Shown here piece after piece: positions 1 to 53,844 of a stretch of 64,000 nucleotides of DNA. The stretch comes from Monoplex corrugatus (taxonomy: Eukaryota; Mollusca; Gastropoda; Littorinimorpha; Ranellidae). Each line of letters begins with the position of its first letter. Position 1 is the stretch's first letter. The stretch is taken from the NCBI GenBank assembly GCA_030674185.1, contig CM060307.1, positions 53,700,942 to 53,764,941 of the forward strand. The letters run 5' to 3'. The translations under genes and the position numbers were made by a program. A model generated the notes under the pieces. The model was given only the letters and a program-made list of their open reading frames with translations. It searched no databases and had not been told where the DNA came from.

Positions 1-510
1 CCACCTTCTGGAAATTGTGTGCTAGAAATTTCCTCTTTTCTGTCACTGTCTTTGTTTCTGCCTTGTTCCTTTGCTTTCTGTCATTTCTTCCCATCAATTT
101 CTGCCTTGCTGGTCCATTTAGCTGTATATGTTCAATAAAGTCTTATGCTGTTTATCTTATGATGATAATTTATTCCTGTATTAAGTGCATTTTGGGTTCT
201 AGGGAAATGAAGTTTGCGGAAGTAATTTCAGGTAATTTAGGCCTCTTTTTATATATGTCTTGAAGTCTGTAGTTATGTTTAAATTTGTATTGGGGTATGT
301 TTTGCAAATCTCCTGTTTGATAAATTGGACAGAGTAGTCAGCACCAGTGGCATGTCCTTAGATTATGTACGCAAATGCATTAATATGTGTACTTAATTTT
401 CTTTTCTTTTTTTCCCCAGTTGAAGTATTGTGTGTGTTTTGAAACATCCTATAGCCCTGGTATGGCTCAACACAGTAAGCTGGGCTTTAAACAAAACTAA
501 CAGTAACAAC
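1..510 (+). repeat. Interspersed repeat of unknown class, copy A
   Basis: About 500 bp that recurs, diverged, at 39178-39610 and (3' half only) at 42497-42755. Shared landmarks are a pyrimidine-rich start, a middle block ending in TTGAAGTA, and the tail GCTGGGCTTTAAACAAAA followed by TAACAA-type repeats. A fixed 3' end with a short A/C-rich tail suggests a non-LTR-derived repeat. No Pol III box or coding region was recognised, and the left edge is cut by the window. An open frame at 15-263 lies inside the repeat and is not conserved in the copies, so it is not called as a gene. Confidence 0.6.
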
Positions 511-591
511 CCTTGATCAATTATGAACATTTTAAGAGAGAACATTTTAAGTCCTGTTCTGCTAAGTGTGGGTTTCCAATTTGTATAGGGG

Positions 592-616
592 TGAGCGGGG
601 GGGGGGGGTGGGGGGG
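592..616. repeat. Poly-G tract
   Basis: A run of almost pure G interrupted by single A, C or T bases. It is low-complexity sequence with no other feature. Confidence 0.8.
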
Positions 617-1251
617 GAAGAAGTCAGAAAGTTAAAATGATTTGTGATGTGTCTTACTGATCCATTGTTAACCACTACCATCACGTTGATGTTTTCGTTC
701 TCTGTTTAAAATGCAGAATTGTCTGCACAACATCCAACTTTATCCCAAAGCCTGTTGATGTCCTGAATGCAAACGGAACATCATTAGGATGTCCCAGTCG
801 CGTTGATGTTACGTTCATTACACACATTATTCGTTCTAATGTAAATTATTTTTATATGATGCGAGGGATGCCAGAAACATTGCAGGCACGCTACCATTTC
901 TGAACCGTTTGCAGCACAAAGTAGAAGCTAATTTCAAACATTTTAGTTGGTCATTTATAGGCACAGAATGTAGATAGCGTCGTCACTTGATTCGTTTTTT
1001 CTGTTTGACGTGCATGAACATATGATGCAACCCTTTCATAGCCCTGCCTCCAAAATTTGAATCCTAGCGTTGAAGCATTCGAGAGTCTGTGTTTTCTGGA
1101 GGTTCAGACTTGAGGGAGTGAGGAGCGCATATAGAATTTCCCGAGTGCGATGAATCAATATAGAGTTTAAACTCTCATACTTGGACAGAGTTCAATCAAA
1201 GTTTATGGCAACATCATACGTAGTATATCGAAACCACTGTGTGTCATGCAG

Positions 1252-1394
1252 GCCACTTTGCTCTGGGTGGTCGTTTCAAAGGAGGGAAAACTGATCTGAA
1301 ATACCAGTATCACCCCAAAGAGGCCCAGGACGAGCGAACTTTGCTGCTTAATAAGAAAGAGGTTGAAGAAGATCCGCGCATGTCAGTTCTCAGT
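1252..1394 (+). CDS. Penultimate coding exon of an unrecognised gene (3' part)
   Basis: A 143-bp internal exon that begins after an acceptor ending in CAG at 1251 and ends at a consensus donor GTAAGT at 1395. It enters with two bases of a split codon and leaves in phase 0. It encodes 47 full codons that are strongly hydrophilic and rich in Lys, Glu and Asp, including GGRFKGGKTD and KEVEEDP. Phase, base composition and the good splice sites set it apart from the surrounding AT-rich DNA. It joins in frame to the exon at 3352. I do not recognise the protein family. Exons further upstream are expected left of this point but I could not identify one inside 1-1251. Confidence 0.65.
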
Positions 1395-3003
1395 GTAAGT
1401 TTAACATGTGGTCTTTTGTACGGCATAACTGAACAGAAGTTAGGTAATGATGTTAAGATAAAGAAAGTGGCAAATACATTGACACTATCTTCTTGGTAAG
1501 GAAATAAAGATAAAAACAGTTGATTTTTCGAAGTGACTGCTCAAAAAATGAAATGAAACGAAACTTATTTTCCAACGGTATACATACTAGCACATACGCC
1601 AACTTATATATCTGCCGTTTTAAATCTACTTATATCGAAACAAGAGAACGGATAAGAGGACTGCACATAAGAGACGAAACTTGAACTGCCAAGTACGGCA
1701 TTCCAACAAACAAATGATCAAGCAACTGAGAGTGGGTGTTGATGGTGAAACATCTGTATATGGCCTGGATCTTATTTATTGGGTTGCGTTATGTTGGATT
1801 TATACACTGGCTGCAGTACCTGTTATCTTTAAATTTGATTTCCGCCTGTTGGACGAGTCTTTTAAATAGCCAGCAACTGTGACCATTTATCCATCTACAG
1901 TATCTAAACTGAATGCTCTGATGTTCCGAAAGACGAGCCAGATCACACTGTGGTTTTTATCTGTTTTCTTCAACTTTCATAGCTTAAGTAGGATCAAATC
2001 CGTCGAGGTCTTCCTGAGAAGTCTGCATTCAATCCAAATTGTTATGTAGAAATTGGTTTACTCAGAATGATACAGTTTATCGGTGAGCAATTTTTCTGAA
2101 CACTGGTACCACTAAAACACTGATCTTGCGTGACAGTGCAGTGTCCGTACAGCCCACTGTCATTGTGACCATCCTACAAGGAACAAGCTGTACAAATTCT
2201 TTCTGTCCTATCCTATAGGACTCACGTGGCCCCATGTGGTCAGCAGGTCGTTCCAATTTCAGAAGCAGAATATGTGAGACTAACCGGGTTGTTTTTTTGT
2301 TTGTTTGTTTGTTGTTGTTTGTTTGTGTTGGTTGGTTGGTTGGTTGGTTGGTTGGTAAAGAATCCACGACTTGGAATAACAGTGTGAAGTCACAACTTGA
2401 TACCAGACCTCAGAACGCAAGAAGACAGTTGGGTCTTACTTGGGAGCGGAGGACATTTTGTACATGTAAAAACTGGACGGAAATTTGAGAAACTGTCCAA
2501 GTGTAAAGTGAACTAAAACATATAAAATGCGAAACTAATGGCAAAACTTTTGGATCATCCCTCGTATTCTATATTTAAAAAATACAGAATACAGGTATTA
2601 CATGTATTTATGGCTAATCATGATTATTAAGCCGTTATCCTTTCGAATTCATTCGTTAGCTGAAACAAAGACGATTGATAATTATTGCTCTATACTGGAA
2701 TCGTTCATTATACAATACTACAGGCTGTCTCTGTCATGTAATACAAAACGCTTTAATTCTTGTGCCATCGGACAACTTATGTATTGTCACCGTAATACAT
2801 GGTTGCAAAAGTTTTAGTTTCACTTTCCTATATATCTTGCTGTTTTATAAAGTTGACTATTGTTGTGTCAAATGCGCACAGTATTCTACGTCTTGAGTCA
2901 AGACAAAAGGCAGCGTTAAAATCGGAACTTATGGAAGAAAACAGATTATGAACGAAAGAAGACAGAAGAAAATATTCGGTCAAAAAGCCTTTGCCAAGAA
3001 CGC

Positions 3004-3063
<60 letters not shown>

Positions 3064-3351
3064 ACACACACACACACCATACTAAGAATTGAAATACATT
3101 TTTCAAATATACATACACACATACAATTATAATGAAGGCCGTCTTGTTTAGTTGTTCAATCTTCTTCTTCTTGTTCCTGTCCTTGTTGTTGTTTTGTACA
3201 CTTGACAAAACCATACATTTGGTTGAAATGTAGCGTCCGCCTCCGTCCCCGCCCCCACCTCCATCCTCACCCACTCACAATAAGATGAGCTTGTTGAATT
3301 GAATCGACTGTTGTGCCGTCTTACTTAAGAACTGTTTTTCTATGTCCACAG
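1395..3351 (+). other. Intron of the left-edge gene
   Basis: This stretch runs from the donor at 1395 to the acceptor CCACAG ending at 3351. It holds a TTTG/TTGG-rich low-complexity run (about 2287-2356) and a CA repeat (3003-3081). I see no further exon in it. Confidence 0.6.
3003..3081. repeat. CA/GT dinucleotide microsatellite
   Basis: Nearly perfect AC repeat of about 79 bp with two single-base interruptions. The open frames it creates are periodic and not coding. Confidence 0.95.
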
Positions 3352-3444
3352 TACCATCTGTTCCGCCAAACTGTTTTCACTCTGCATGTATTCATCGCCC
3401 TTGGCACCAGCGTGGCTGTCATCTGTGCCATCATAGGAGTGTAA
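3352..3444 (+). CDS. Terminal coding exon with a C-terminal transmembrane helix
   Basis: After the acceptor at 3351 the frame continues in phase 0 from the exon at 1252-1394. It gives 30 codons and a TAA stop at 3442-3444. The peptide starts YHLFRQTVFTLHVF and continues as a hydrophobic stretch rich in Ala, Val and Ile (ALGTSVAVICAIIGV) that reaches the stop. The last about 22 residues fit one membrane-spanning helix with almost no tail after it, as in a tail-anchored protein or the last helix of a multi-pass protein. The exon before it is very polar, which would place a charged cytosolic loop ahead of the helix. The family is not recognised. Start of the protein and its other exons lie outside the window or were not seen. 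Confidence 0.65.
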   Translation, partial: YHLFRQTVFTLHVFIALGTSVAVICAIIGV

Positions 3445-4218
3445 GCCCGACCTTCACAAGTTCCATTACGTGGTCCTGTAGCAAAGCACGACGTGATGTT
3501 GGAGGGAACGTGTGACACTTACTGGTCTCTTGGATGGGCGGCGTTTACAATCACTGATTTTTTGTTTTGTTTTTGTTTTTGTTAATAAGACCAAGGCAAC
3601 TTTCATTGTATTCGTAGCTTGTAAAATGAATTCCAGAATCTACCACCATCACTTTGTTCAATATGGAGGTTGCCGCTTACCAAATCTGCAGTTTTGGATG
3701 TGCAGCGAAAAAGGATTTGGTCTGAAATAGCCGTCCCAAATTAATAAATTGAGCTCGTTATTCATTGACATTCAGGGATATAGCTTCCCTCCTCACTGGC
3801 ACAAACGGTTAAATTAAAGATTTGATCGCTGTTTTCATCCCTTCTAAGTGTGACTCCCCTCGAGTGGGCGTATTGTGTTAGACTTCTGTATTCTTAACGT
3901 CTTGTGTTGACGTCAATGAATCCACAATGTTGCTTGTCAATCCGTGTCACGTATAGTTCTGTTGTACAGAACTGTTTCAAAATATAGTGTTCAAACAGAT
4001 CAACCCAAGGCGCGTTTATCTTTAGCTGTCTCTAACTGAAATCACAAGGTGAAAGGGATGAATACAGATGAAACATAAATACTAATTACAGCACAAAGTA
4101 AACAGTCAAACATCATTGTCACGAGCAGTGAGTAGAAAGTATATTTATTTGAACAACGATTTATTCATGTTTCAGTATCAATGTACATTTACGTCGATAC
4201 ATAAGGGAAAGCAAAGGA

Positions 4219-4220
<2 letters not shown>

Positions 4221-4258
<38 letters not shown>

Positions 4259-4282
4259 TTGTGTGTGTGTGTGTTCGCGCAC
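4221..4282. repeat. GT microsatellite
   Basis: GT repeat with single-base interruptions, about 60 bp. Confidence 0.9.
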
Positions 4283-4489
4283 ACCACAACTTCCCTACAT
4301 ACACATACACGCTCATGTACGCACCTGCACGACAGAATGATTATTAAAGAGTAGTGTCTTGTAAAATGAACTATGTTTTTCGCTCTGTTTTGCTCATATT
4401 TGCTCATGCTGGGTACAGTTCGCTCCTTTTCGTATTAATAGTTTCTCCTTTGTTGATCAGAGACACGGTGTGGGTGGGGGTAGTGGTGG

Positions 4490-4491
4490 TT

Positions 4492-4565
<74 letters not shown>
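4490..4565. repeat. GT microsatellite
   Basis: Perfect GT repeat of about 70 bp preceded by a GGTGG-rich run. Confidence 0.95.
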
Positions 4566-4567
<2 letters not shown>

Positions 4568-4955
4568 CTTGTTAATTTGACTAAGGTTAATCTGCATTAT
4601 AGTTTGTTTCTTAAGTTCCTTCCACAGTTCTCTTCGTAAAAATATGACAAAATCGGAAAATAGCTAGTGTTATTATGATTATGTTTTGTTTTTTTTCTTT
4701 CAGAATTCACAATTTTTTATTTCACCCAGAGCCCAAGCGCGCCTATTTATCATTTATTCCGGGTTCTATGACAGTGATCAGCACCGACATTCTACTGTCA
4801 ATATTTTTACATAACTTTGATGTCGTATTTAAACAGACTTCTCTTTTAAACATCAAGCTGCCAGTTTTGCAAACTAGTTATCTCAAAATCAGGAAAGTCA
4901 CTATCGCTTATCATCACTTTTCCATTGATGTCAAATGCACTTACTCGCTCCTCTG

Positions 4956-5046
<91 letters not shown>
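4956..5046. repeat. GT microsatellite
   Basis: Perfect GT repeat of about 90 bp. Confidence 0.95.
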
Positions 5047-5047
<1 letters not shown>

Positions 5048-5465
5048 TTTCGAATTGATAGTTGAATGCACGTTTGACTGGTGTTCCAAATTATCTTTCT
5101 TATAATCATAAATGTCGAAGTAATGTTGCTTAGTTGCGTGTCAGTCATCTAAATATGAACATGTCTCCCCAGTCGTTGTGCAGTCCGGAATTAATTTAAA
5201 GTTTTGCAATGGTCTTGGTTTCATTCATCAAATATGCGTTCTTGTCGTGTTTTCCTATGTTTCTGGTTTCTTAGTATATTTTGAATCTGGCCGTGGAACA
5301 AGTCCTCAGAATCTTTCTGATGCTTTTAATTTTTGTATCTCCGTGCCCCAGTTAGGGTTAAAGGATTTATTTAATACTGAGCATTGAACAGTGAGCATTG
5401 TGTATGTTTTGTGAAAGAGAGAGAATTTTTTGTGTATTTACATGTCCATGAAAATCTGCTTGAGT

Positions 5466-5557
5466 ATGCATATGTGAGTGTTTATGTCTGTGTGTATGTG
5501 TGTCTGAACATGCGTATGTGTGTGTGTTTATGTGTGTGTGTCTGTGTGCGTGTACGT

Positions 5558-5633
<76 letters not shown>

Positions 5634-5634
5634 C
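5466..5634. repeat. Imperfect and perfect GT microsatellite
   Basis: An interrupted GTATGT/GTCTGT stretch grades into a perfect GT run at about 5560-5631. Confidence 0.9.
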
Positions 5635-6111
5635 TGTGCTACGAAGGATATTTTTAGATGTGGAAATATGAAGTATCCTTGCAATCATTGTCAGTGTTTG
5701 TTTTCGTTTCACTTTCACCTTCTCCCAAATGGTTAGAGTTAGCAGGGTTTATATTGTTTGTGCTCTTTATTAGCCTTACATTTGTGATGTGAAAGACGAG
5801 GACTCTTGTGAAACTAGTCCTGTCGAACCAGTCGTTATTTTTCTACTATATATTCCTTACACTGAAATCCCTAAATCTGGATATAATGTTGAAAGTAACA
5901 TATTAGATATTGCATGAAGTGATTTAGTGTGTTTGCTTCCTCTCTGCATTAAACTAATGAAAACAGCCAATTCCATGAACTAGAGCAGTGGATTTTGCAA
6001 GCTTGCCAGTTATGCATGTTATTTTGAATTGTGTGTGCCAGAATATGTTGGATATGTCCCAAACTTTTTCGATCAAAAAATATTTTCAGACATATATGTT
6101 AGAATATGCTC

Positions 6112-6226
6112 GGCTCTGTTTTAAACCAAGTTCTTTCAAAGTACCTGTAAAGAATGTACAAAGTTGTTATAATGTACTAAGCTCTGTTTTAAATCAAGTT
6201 CTTTCAAAGTACCTGTAAAGAATACA
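6112..6226. repeat. Short tandem duplication
   Basis: A block of about 49 bp beginning GCTCTGTTTTAAA is repeated with a few changes at 6112-6160 and 6178-6226. A second, shorter duplication with TCTATTAAAACCA as core lies at about 6700-6785. Confidence 0.75.
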
Positions 6227-7257
6227 CAAACTTGTGTACCCTTATTTTGATTGTCGCCAATCTGTCACGTTTCACATTTCCCTGGCAGGGTTAAAATGGT
6301 TCCCATGTTGCCCTTTATTATCTAGGGTACGTTAATAGCACGTCTCCAGTACGGTCATTCATGGGCATTCACAACCGTGCTGTATGTCTGGCTCTGGCAC
6401 AATCTCTTAAATACCCCTTTGACATTTATAACTTACTGTTTGACAGTTATAACTTCTGCGCCTTTTCAGGTTATCTTGCTGATACCAAAGCCCTTTGTTT
6501 TCCATTGTATTTCTCAGTTTATAGATATTCATGTCTCTTTCTTTCCTTCAAATAATCTTTATGTACCTTCAGCGCGTCTGTTTTCACGGCAGTATTCAGG
6601 CAATTCTGTGTCCGCTTCTGGTACTGAATCGAAAGAATATTAGACAGAACGCCTTCGCTAAGCATTTCTAAGCAGCTCAGTTTATATGCTAGAGTAGATG
6701 ACTAGATCTATTAAAACCAAAATATGTTTGTTTATGACTCACTAGCTCTATTAAAACCACAACGTGTGTTTGTTTATGACTCATTTTATACGTGAAAGCT
6801 GAAATCTTACCATGTTGAGTGCAATATGACCGACTTCTCAGTTTAAACATTCTAGATGTGTTACTGTTTTTAATTTCTGTGTTTGATTCATTGAGTGCTG
6901 ATTTTACAGAGTTTTTTTCCTGTCCTGAGGTCTCTGCAGTCAGCAGGCTTTGAGTCTGTTTTGTTACAATTTATACTGTACCTATAACTGGGATACTAAA
7001 CCCCTTCAGCAGCCGTTGATTATTCATTCTCAAATGACATGATAATCAGAAGATTAGCATTTTTTCAGGTATCGTCAAACAATCCCACGTCTATTTTGAA
7101 TGTGAATAAACATATTGTGATACTGAATGCCTTTTGTATCAAGCAGTTCTGTTATTTCTTTGTTTTGAGAGTGAATGAAATAACTGAGAAAACTGGAGAG
7201 TATTAGATTTTCTATCCATTTCAGTGTGCGTTTTTTTTTTGTTTTTGTTTTTTTGGC

Positions 7258-7315
7258 AACACTTGACAAGGCCAGTTGGCCAAAAATTGCGCTGTCTTGT
7301 CTTGTCATGTCTCGT
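7258..7315 (+). repeat. Fragment of the fold-back repeat also found at 63780-63840
   Basis: This block contains TTGACAAGGCCAGTTGGCC followed by an AAAATTGCGC and TGTCTTGTCTTGT segment. The same string of landmarks occurs in the opposite orientation at about 63785-63835 inside an inverted repeat. It therefore belongs to a dispersed repeat family, probably a non-autonomous DNA element. Confidence 0.6.
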
Positions 7316-7317
7316 CT

Positions 7318-7318
7318 T

Positions 7319-7413
<95 letters not shown>

Positions 7414-7552
7414 ATATATACATGTATATATATAATGTATATGTATATATATGTATGTATATGTTTTTATATATATGTATGTATATACATACATACATAC
7501 ATACATACATACATGTATACATCTGCGTGTGCGTGTTCGTGTGTCTGTGCGT

Positions 7553-7584
<32 letters not shown>

Positions 7585-7641
7585 TTCTCTGTGTGTGTGT
7601 GTGTGTGTGTATGTGTGTTGTGTGTGTGTGTGTGTGTTGTG

Positions 7642-7674
<33 letters not shown>

Positions 7675-7676
7675 GT
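7318..7676. repeat. Compound TC / TA / GTAT / GT microsatellite
   Basis: A TC run (about 7318-7352) is followed by TA (7356-7411), a GTAT/CATA zone (7411-7515) and interrupted GT (7555-7672). All six frames remain open across much of it because of the repeat period, so the long translations here are artefacts. Confidence 0.9.
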
Positions 7677-8514
7677 GCATGCTTGTGTACATGCTTTCCA
7701 TGTGCATGTATCCATATCTCCTCATTTTCGTTCGTTTTAGAGTCTGTCTGTCTGAATGGATTTTCTCTGAACACAGATTCGTAACAAGGAAGGAGATGGA
7801 GAACATATATCGTATATGTGTTATATGCATGTACACATATACCACTTCATCTTGTCTCTGTTTCATTCACACTTCCTACCTACAGTCTGAGATATGACCC
7901 GATAGTGTATCGTTTGTAATTACCGTGTGTGATACTATCTATTGTGTCTTTATGTGGCACTAACTCTTAAATGTTTATGTTTTAATAACCCTGAGGATTG
8001 CAAATCTGAAAAAAGTCCCTATTAAATCGAATACTGAGAACATACCCGCCAGAAATGAAACAGCCGTTCATTCCTACCTTTATAAATCCAACGGGCATAG
8101 GAGTAGATGCACTGGTGATAAAGTAACAAGACAAAGGTTGAAGGTACAGCTGCACTGACCTTGCATGCCAGCATAAGAGTCAGATGATCAAAAACGAGAA
8201 AATGAAGGAAAATCACTAAAACGTGTTAGGGTCAAACTCCACACCAAGTACACACATGTACGTAAATGAAGGAAGTAAAATGCCCCGAGTCCTTGGCATG
8301 GATGATCTTAGAAAACAAAAAAAGACTGTAGAAATAGATGAAGAGAAGTCAAATGACGGGATATCAGAAGAAAACAGAAGAAGGGAGCTGAACAAAATAG
8401 AACAGATTCAAAAAAAGAATTACAAAATTTCTTGAAAGTAAGAATAAAATAATCAAATCCAAAAGGCAGGTCGCACGGTTCCAAGCCATCCCGGGTAATT
8501 AGGTGACATCAAGG

Positions 8515-50150
<41,636 letters not shown>

Positions 50151-51365
50151 GTCTTAACAATCTGCTGGCCACAGAACTAATAAAGGCAGTCTTGTTGCAC
50201 TCTGCATGTTTCAAAGTCTAGATTTTTCCAAGGAATGACGTACCTGGAGATGAAATCACCTGGTAAAGTAGTAGTTGTCTAAAGTCATGGCTAATTCTGC
50301 TGTTCGTTTCACTTAGATTATAAAGTAATAATTTAATGTAATGAATCATTACACTTTAAACCACAATCTAACATAATGAATCATTAACTTTATAACAGTA
50401 ACCTATTTCACAGTCGTTTAGTAAAATAAACACTGTGCAGATATTACATAAATAATAGCAACTACTTAGGGGCTATGTCAGCACTTTTTAGTACAATGCT
50501 AAAAAATAATTTATGGCAACCAATAATTATAAACTCTACACTTACTTGATCTGGACCTCAATTGTGTCCCAAATCTCATTCAAGATCCATGGTATACTGG
50601 GAAATCCTCACCATTTAACATATACACGCAATGGTGAAAATACAACCAAGCAACTTTTAACTGATTAACTAAATCATCAATTGCATTTGTTTAAATGTGT
50701 ACACATTTTGTCTCCACGTTTGTAACTTAATGTAAGGCTTCATTTCATTTGCCTAGGATTATTTCAAACAAACGCATTCAGCATTCTTTTCAAAACAAAT
50801 CATCCTCAATGTAACTTTTAAAATCACATTAATCTGGGCTCACCCAGCCATTACGATTATCTATCAAATATTGTCCGGGTTACATATTGCAGATCAAGTT
50901 TAATCACTTACGTTTGAACTACGCAACTAGCCAAGATAAAGCTAATGACTTAATCGTCATCGTGGTCTTACAAGATGCAGCAACTGTAATTTGTGTGCAT
51001 TTATTCTAAACAGCTTGTTTGTAAAACTACATCTATTTCAAAAAATATCACAGAGAATATTTTATACCTGAGTCTATAACATAGTCATAGGACTAATAAT
51101 ACGGAGCTAAGCTGATTCAATTTTCAAATCTTAAGTTTAGATCTATGTAAATCATAACCCGCATGTTGCATCACCGTTCCAGAATGTGACTACTTTCTGT
51201 GAATGCTCCAATAAATCACTTTCACGCACATGTATAGATCTGTACTTTGAAGAAAGGTCTGTTTTCGTATGAATATACTTTGAACAAAGGTTTACTATTG
51301 CTCTGACGAGTAAGCCTTCTTTGTCAACTTTCAGTTTTGAACATCTGCGTTTGTCATTTTTAATT

Positions 51366-51377
51366 GACACTTCCGGA
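51366..51377. promoter_or_regulatory. Possible ETS-type promoter site
   Basis: CACTTCCGGAAA contains the ETS/GABP core CCGGAA and lies about 1.2 kb upstream of the P450 start codon. The motif alone is weak evidence. It would fit a first untranslated exon near here. Confidence 0.25.
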
Positions 51378-51954
51378 AATTATCGACTTCGTGTTTGAAG
51401 AGCTAAAAGGTACATCACAAAAGTAGTCCATAGCTATTTTCAAAACAGATCTGAACGCCTGCGTGTATCACATTGGTTACTGAAACTGTAAGTCGGGTAT
51501 TAAAAGTTAAAATGGAACAAATATAAAAGATATGACAGCCCTCCATGATGGATACGCGCCTTCCTTAAAAGGTATTCATGAACACACATTTTTTCCAAAA
51601 ACAAAAACTTTTTTTTTAACTCTCTGGACGACCGAACACATATTCTGTTATAGCGAATGAATTAAAACAAAAAGAAACTGGGCAGGCATGGTCATAACAA
51701 AGAAGATAGTGCCCACAAATGGTTGAGAGCCGATCAAACTTCACATCCAAATCAAGCTGTCAGTGCTGTTGTTTGCTGTTTGTTGTCATTGGTATTGTTT
51801 GTTATTTGTTGTTATTGTCATCAATCATTGTTTGTTGTTTTTGCCGTTGTTTGTGGCTTGTAGTTATTGTTTCACATTAGCCTACAAGAAACAGAATGAA
51901 AACGGACGCCTTGACGTATGGCATCCGTGTCACTGTATCCTTGTTTTAATAATA

Positions 51955-52262
51955 TAATTGTTGCTGTTGTAGTTGTTTTTGTTGTTGTTGTTGTTGTCAT
52001 TGTTATTATTGTTGTTGTTGTCGTCGTCGTCGTCGTTGCCGTTATCATCATCATCATCATTATCAGTTGTAGTAATAATATCATCACATCATCATCTTAT
52101 TAGTAGTAGTGTGTAGTAGTAGTAGTAGTAGTATAGTAGTATTGTTATTATTATTATCATCATCATCATTAATGTTGTTAGTTTTGTTGTCGTTGTTGTT
52201 TTCATTATTATTATTATTGGTGTTGTTGTTGGTGTTGTTGTTGTTGTTGTTTATCATGATTA
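51955..52262. repeat. Mixed trinucleotide microsatellites
   Basis: Successive GTT, GTC, ATC, AGT, ATT and GTT blocks with short interruptions. The Val/Ile/Leu-rich and Thr-rich translations are artefacts of the period. Confidence 0.9.
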
Positions 52263-52507
52263 TACATAAACATATATATGTATATGTTGTATTGCTTGGT
52301 TGATTGAATTTGTTTATTGGATTTAACTGGAAAATCTGAAACTACACATTGGTTACACAGTTGAGTGTTATACGATTTGACAATGCACCTTGAGGATTTG
52401 TTCAAATTCTCTGACCAATACTTCGTGTACCCTTCAAGTCTGGTTGAGACCACTGTGTATTCACAAAAAAGAAAAGAACTCAGCCCTAGATGCGGTCTAA
52501 ATTACGA

Positions 52508-52925
52508 TATCATTATCATCATCATGTACCCTGCCGCATGGCGTTGGCGATCATAAACCCCCATATGCATCTATCCCTTGTCACCGCAGGATATCTTCCA
52601 CCCTCTCTGTCCTCAGCCGCTCTGCAAATCCGTCCAATATTTTTTTCCTGGGTTTACCTGGTGTTCTTTTTCCCTTCAGCTCTCCTGTTGTGACCAGGTG
52701 CTCTAATTCCCCTTTCCTCATAAAATGGCCTATAAAGGTTACTTGTCTTTTTCCTAATGTTCCATATCAATGATCTTCTTGTGTTTGCCTCCATCAAAAA
52801 TGCCTCGTTTGTTTTCTTTGCTCTCCGTGGAACTGTCAACATTGTTCTTAGAAACCACATTTCGGCTGCCTCAGTCTTGTTCTACTTTGCGTGTTGACTG
52901 TCCACGCCTCATAACCGTACAACAT
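52508..52925 (-). mobile_element. RTE-type LINE fragment, second copy
   Basis: Matches the 3' part of the copy at 44370-46075, including the ATCATCATC-side 3' end and a translation with MWFLRTMLTVPRRAKKTNE. It is 5'-truncated and frameshifted. Confidence 0.85.
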
Positions 52926-52926
52926 T

Positions 52927-52927
<1 letters not shown>

Positions 52928-52959
<32 letters not shown>

Positions 52960-52976
52960 TGCATACATATATATAT

Positions 52977-53008
<32 letters not shown>

Positions 53009-53009
53009 G

Positions 53010-53084
<75 letters not shown>

Positions 53085-53085
53085 T
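52928..53085. repeat. TA and GATA/GACA microsatellites
   Basis: TA run (52930-52978), then GATA (52979-53020), GACA (53020-53040) and GATA again (53041-53085). Confidence 0.93.
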
Positions 53086-53318
53086 TTGATAGATATACAT
53101 ATATATACGTAAGGTATGTATCATACTATGGTTGTAAAATAAATACTAGGTTCAGAGGACACTCCTAATTCAATAAGTATGAAGTAAGACTGAATAGGAA
53201 TCACTAAAAAAAAAATGGAAATCATATTTTGATATCAACTAAAGAATACGATAGTTTACACCGCTATAACTTTTTCCTCTGTTTACACTGCTATAACTTT
53301 TTTTCTGTTAGTGTAAAC

Positions 53319-53347
53319 GTTTGGAATATGTACTCACGGGGAATCCC

Positions 53348-53414
<67 letters not shown>

Positions 53415-53607
53415 CTGTGTTTATCTTATTTTGCTTTGTTTTGATGAATCTTTGTTTCGTTTGGAATATGCAGTCACGGGAATTCCTCTCTCCTCTCTCC
53501 TCTCTCTCTCTCTCCTTCTTCTCTCTCTCTCTCTCTCTCTCTAGCTGGCTCGCTCGCTGGCTCTGTTTATCTTAGTTTGCCTTGTTTTGCTGAATCTTTG
53601 TTTCGTT
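53319..53607 (+). repeat. Tandem duplication of about 140 bp with TC tracts, upstream of UNG
   Basis: The units at 53319-53458 and 53459-53607 share GTTTGGAATATG, a (TC)n core, GGCTCTGTTTATCTTA-like and GAATCTTTGTTTCGTTT blocks. The second unit ends about 30 bp before the first ATG of the UNG transcript region, so the TC tracts may lie in its promoter. Confidence 0.8.
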
Positions 53608-53636
53608 TTCATAATTTTGAAAAATTGTATCGGAAT

Positions 53637-53789
53637 ATGGAGGAAGCAGACCACTTGAGCACGTTGCTGACTGACTACTCTGCGCGCCGCGGAGACGGAC
53701 CTCGTTTCGGTTATGGTTCTAGAGTTATTACCCTTCTCGCGCGAAATAAGACCCAAACACAAGAAGGCGCGACCTTTTGCAGAGCTTAA
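53637..53789 (+). other. Possible upstream open frame of UNG
   Basis: The first ATG before the UNG start opens a 50-codon frame beginning MEEADHLSTLLTDY, in another frame than UNG, stopping at 53787-53789. It could be an upstream open frame that modulates UNG translation. No conservation can be judged, and it may not be translated. Confidence 0.3.
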
Positions 53790-53844
53790 ATCGTTGTGGA
53801 TGCTAAAACAATTTTATTGTTCATTTGTCCGCTCACAAAGTATC

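Larger units (their letters stand above)
3445..8514. other. Intergenic region between the left-edge gene and the P450 3' end
   Basis: The two genes are convergent here. The region holds several GT microsatellites, short tandem duplications, a compound microsatellite at 7318-7676 and a dispersed fold-back fragment at 7258-7315. I found no exon, RNA gene or transposon open frame. An AATAAA-type polyadenylation signal for either gene could not be singled out with confidence. Confidence 0.5.
50151..53636. other. Divergent intergenic region between P450 and UNG
   Basis: AT-rich. It holds the presumed promoters of both genes, an ETS-like ACTTCCGG at about 51368-51375, trinucleotide repeats, an RTE fragment, a GATA repeat and a duplicated TC-rich block. 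No further exon could be supported; a 72-codon open frame at 51152-51370 (minus) has no recognisable content. Confidence 0.5.

Noticed and set aside
15..263. A small hydrophobic protein of 82 residues
   Set aside because: The region is a dispersed repeat, and the related copy at 39178 does not preserve the frame.
7075..7897. A 263-codon frame on the minus strand and others on the plus strand
   Set aside because: Nearly all codons derive from CA, TA and TC microsatellites. The ends are not bounded by gene-like sequence.
51152..51370. A 72-residue minus-strand gene between P450 and UNG
   Set aside because: No domain, no good splice donor at its end and no related copy. It may overlap a P450 untranslated exon, but coding cannot be supported.
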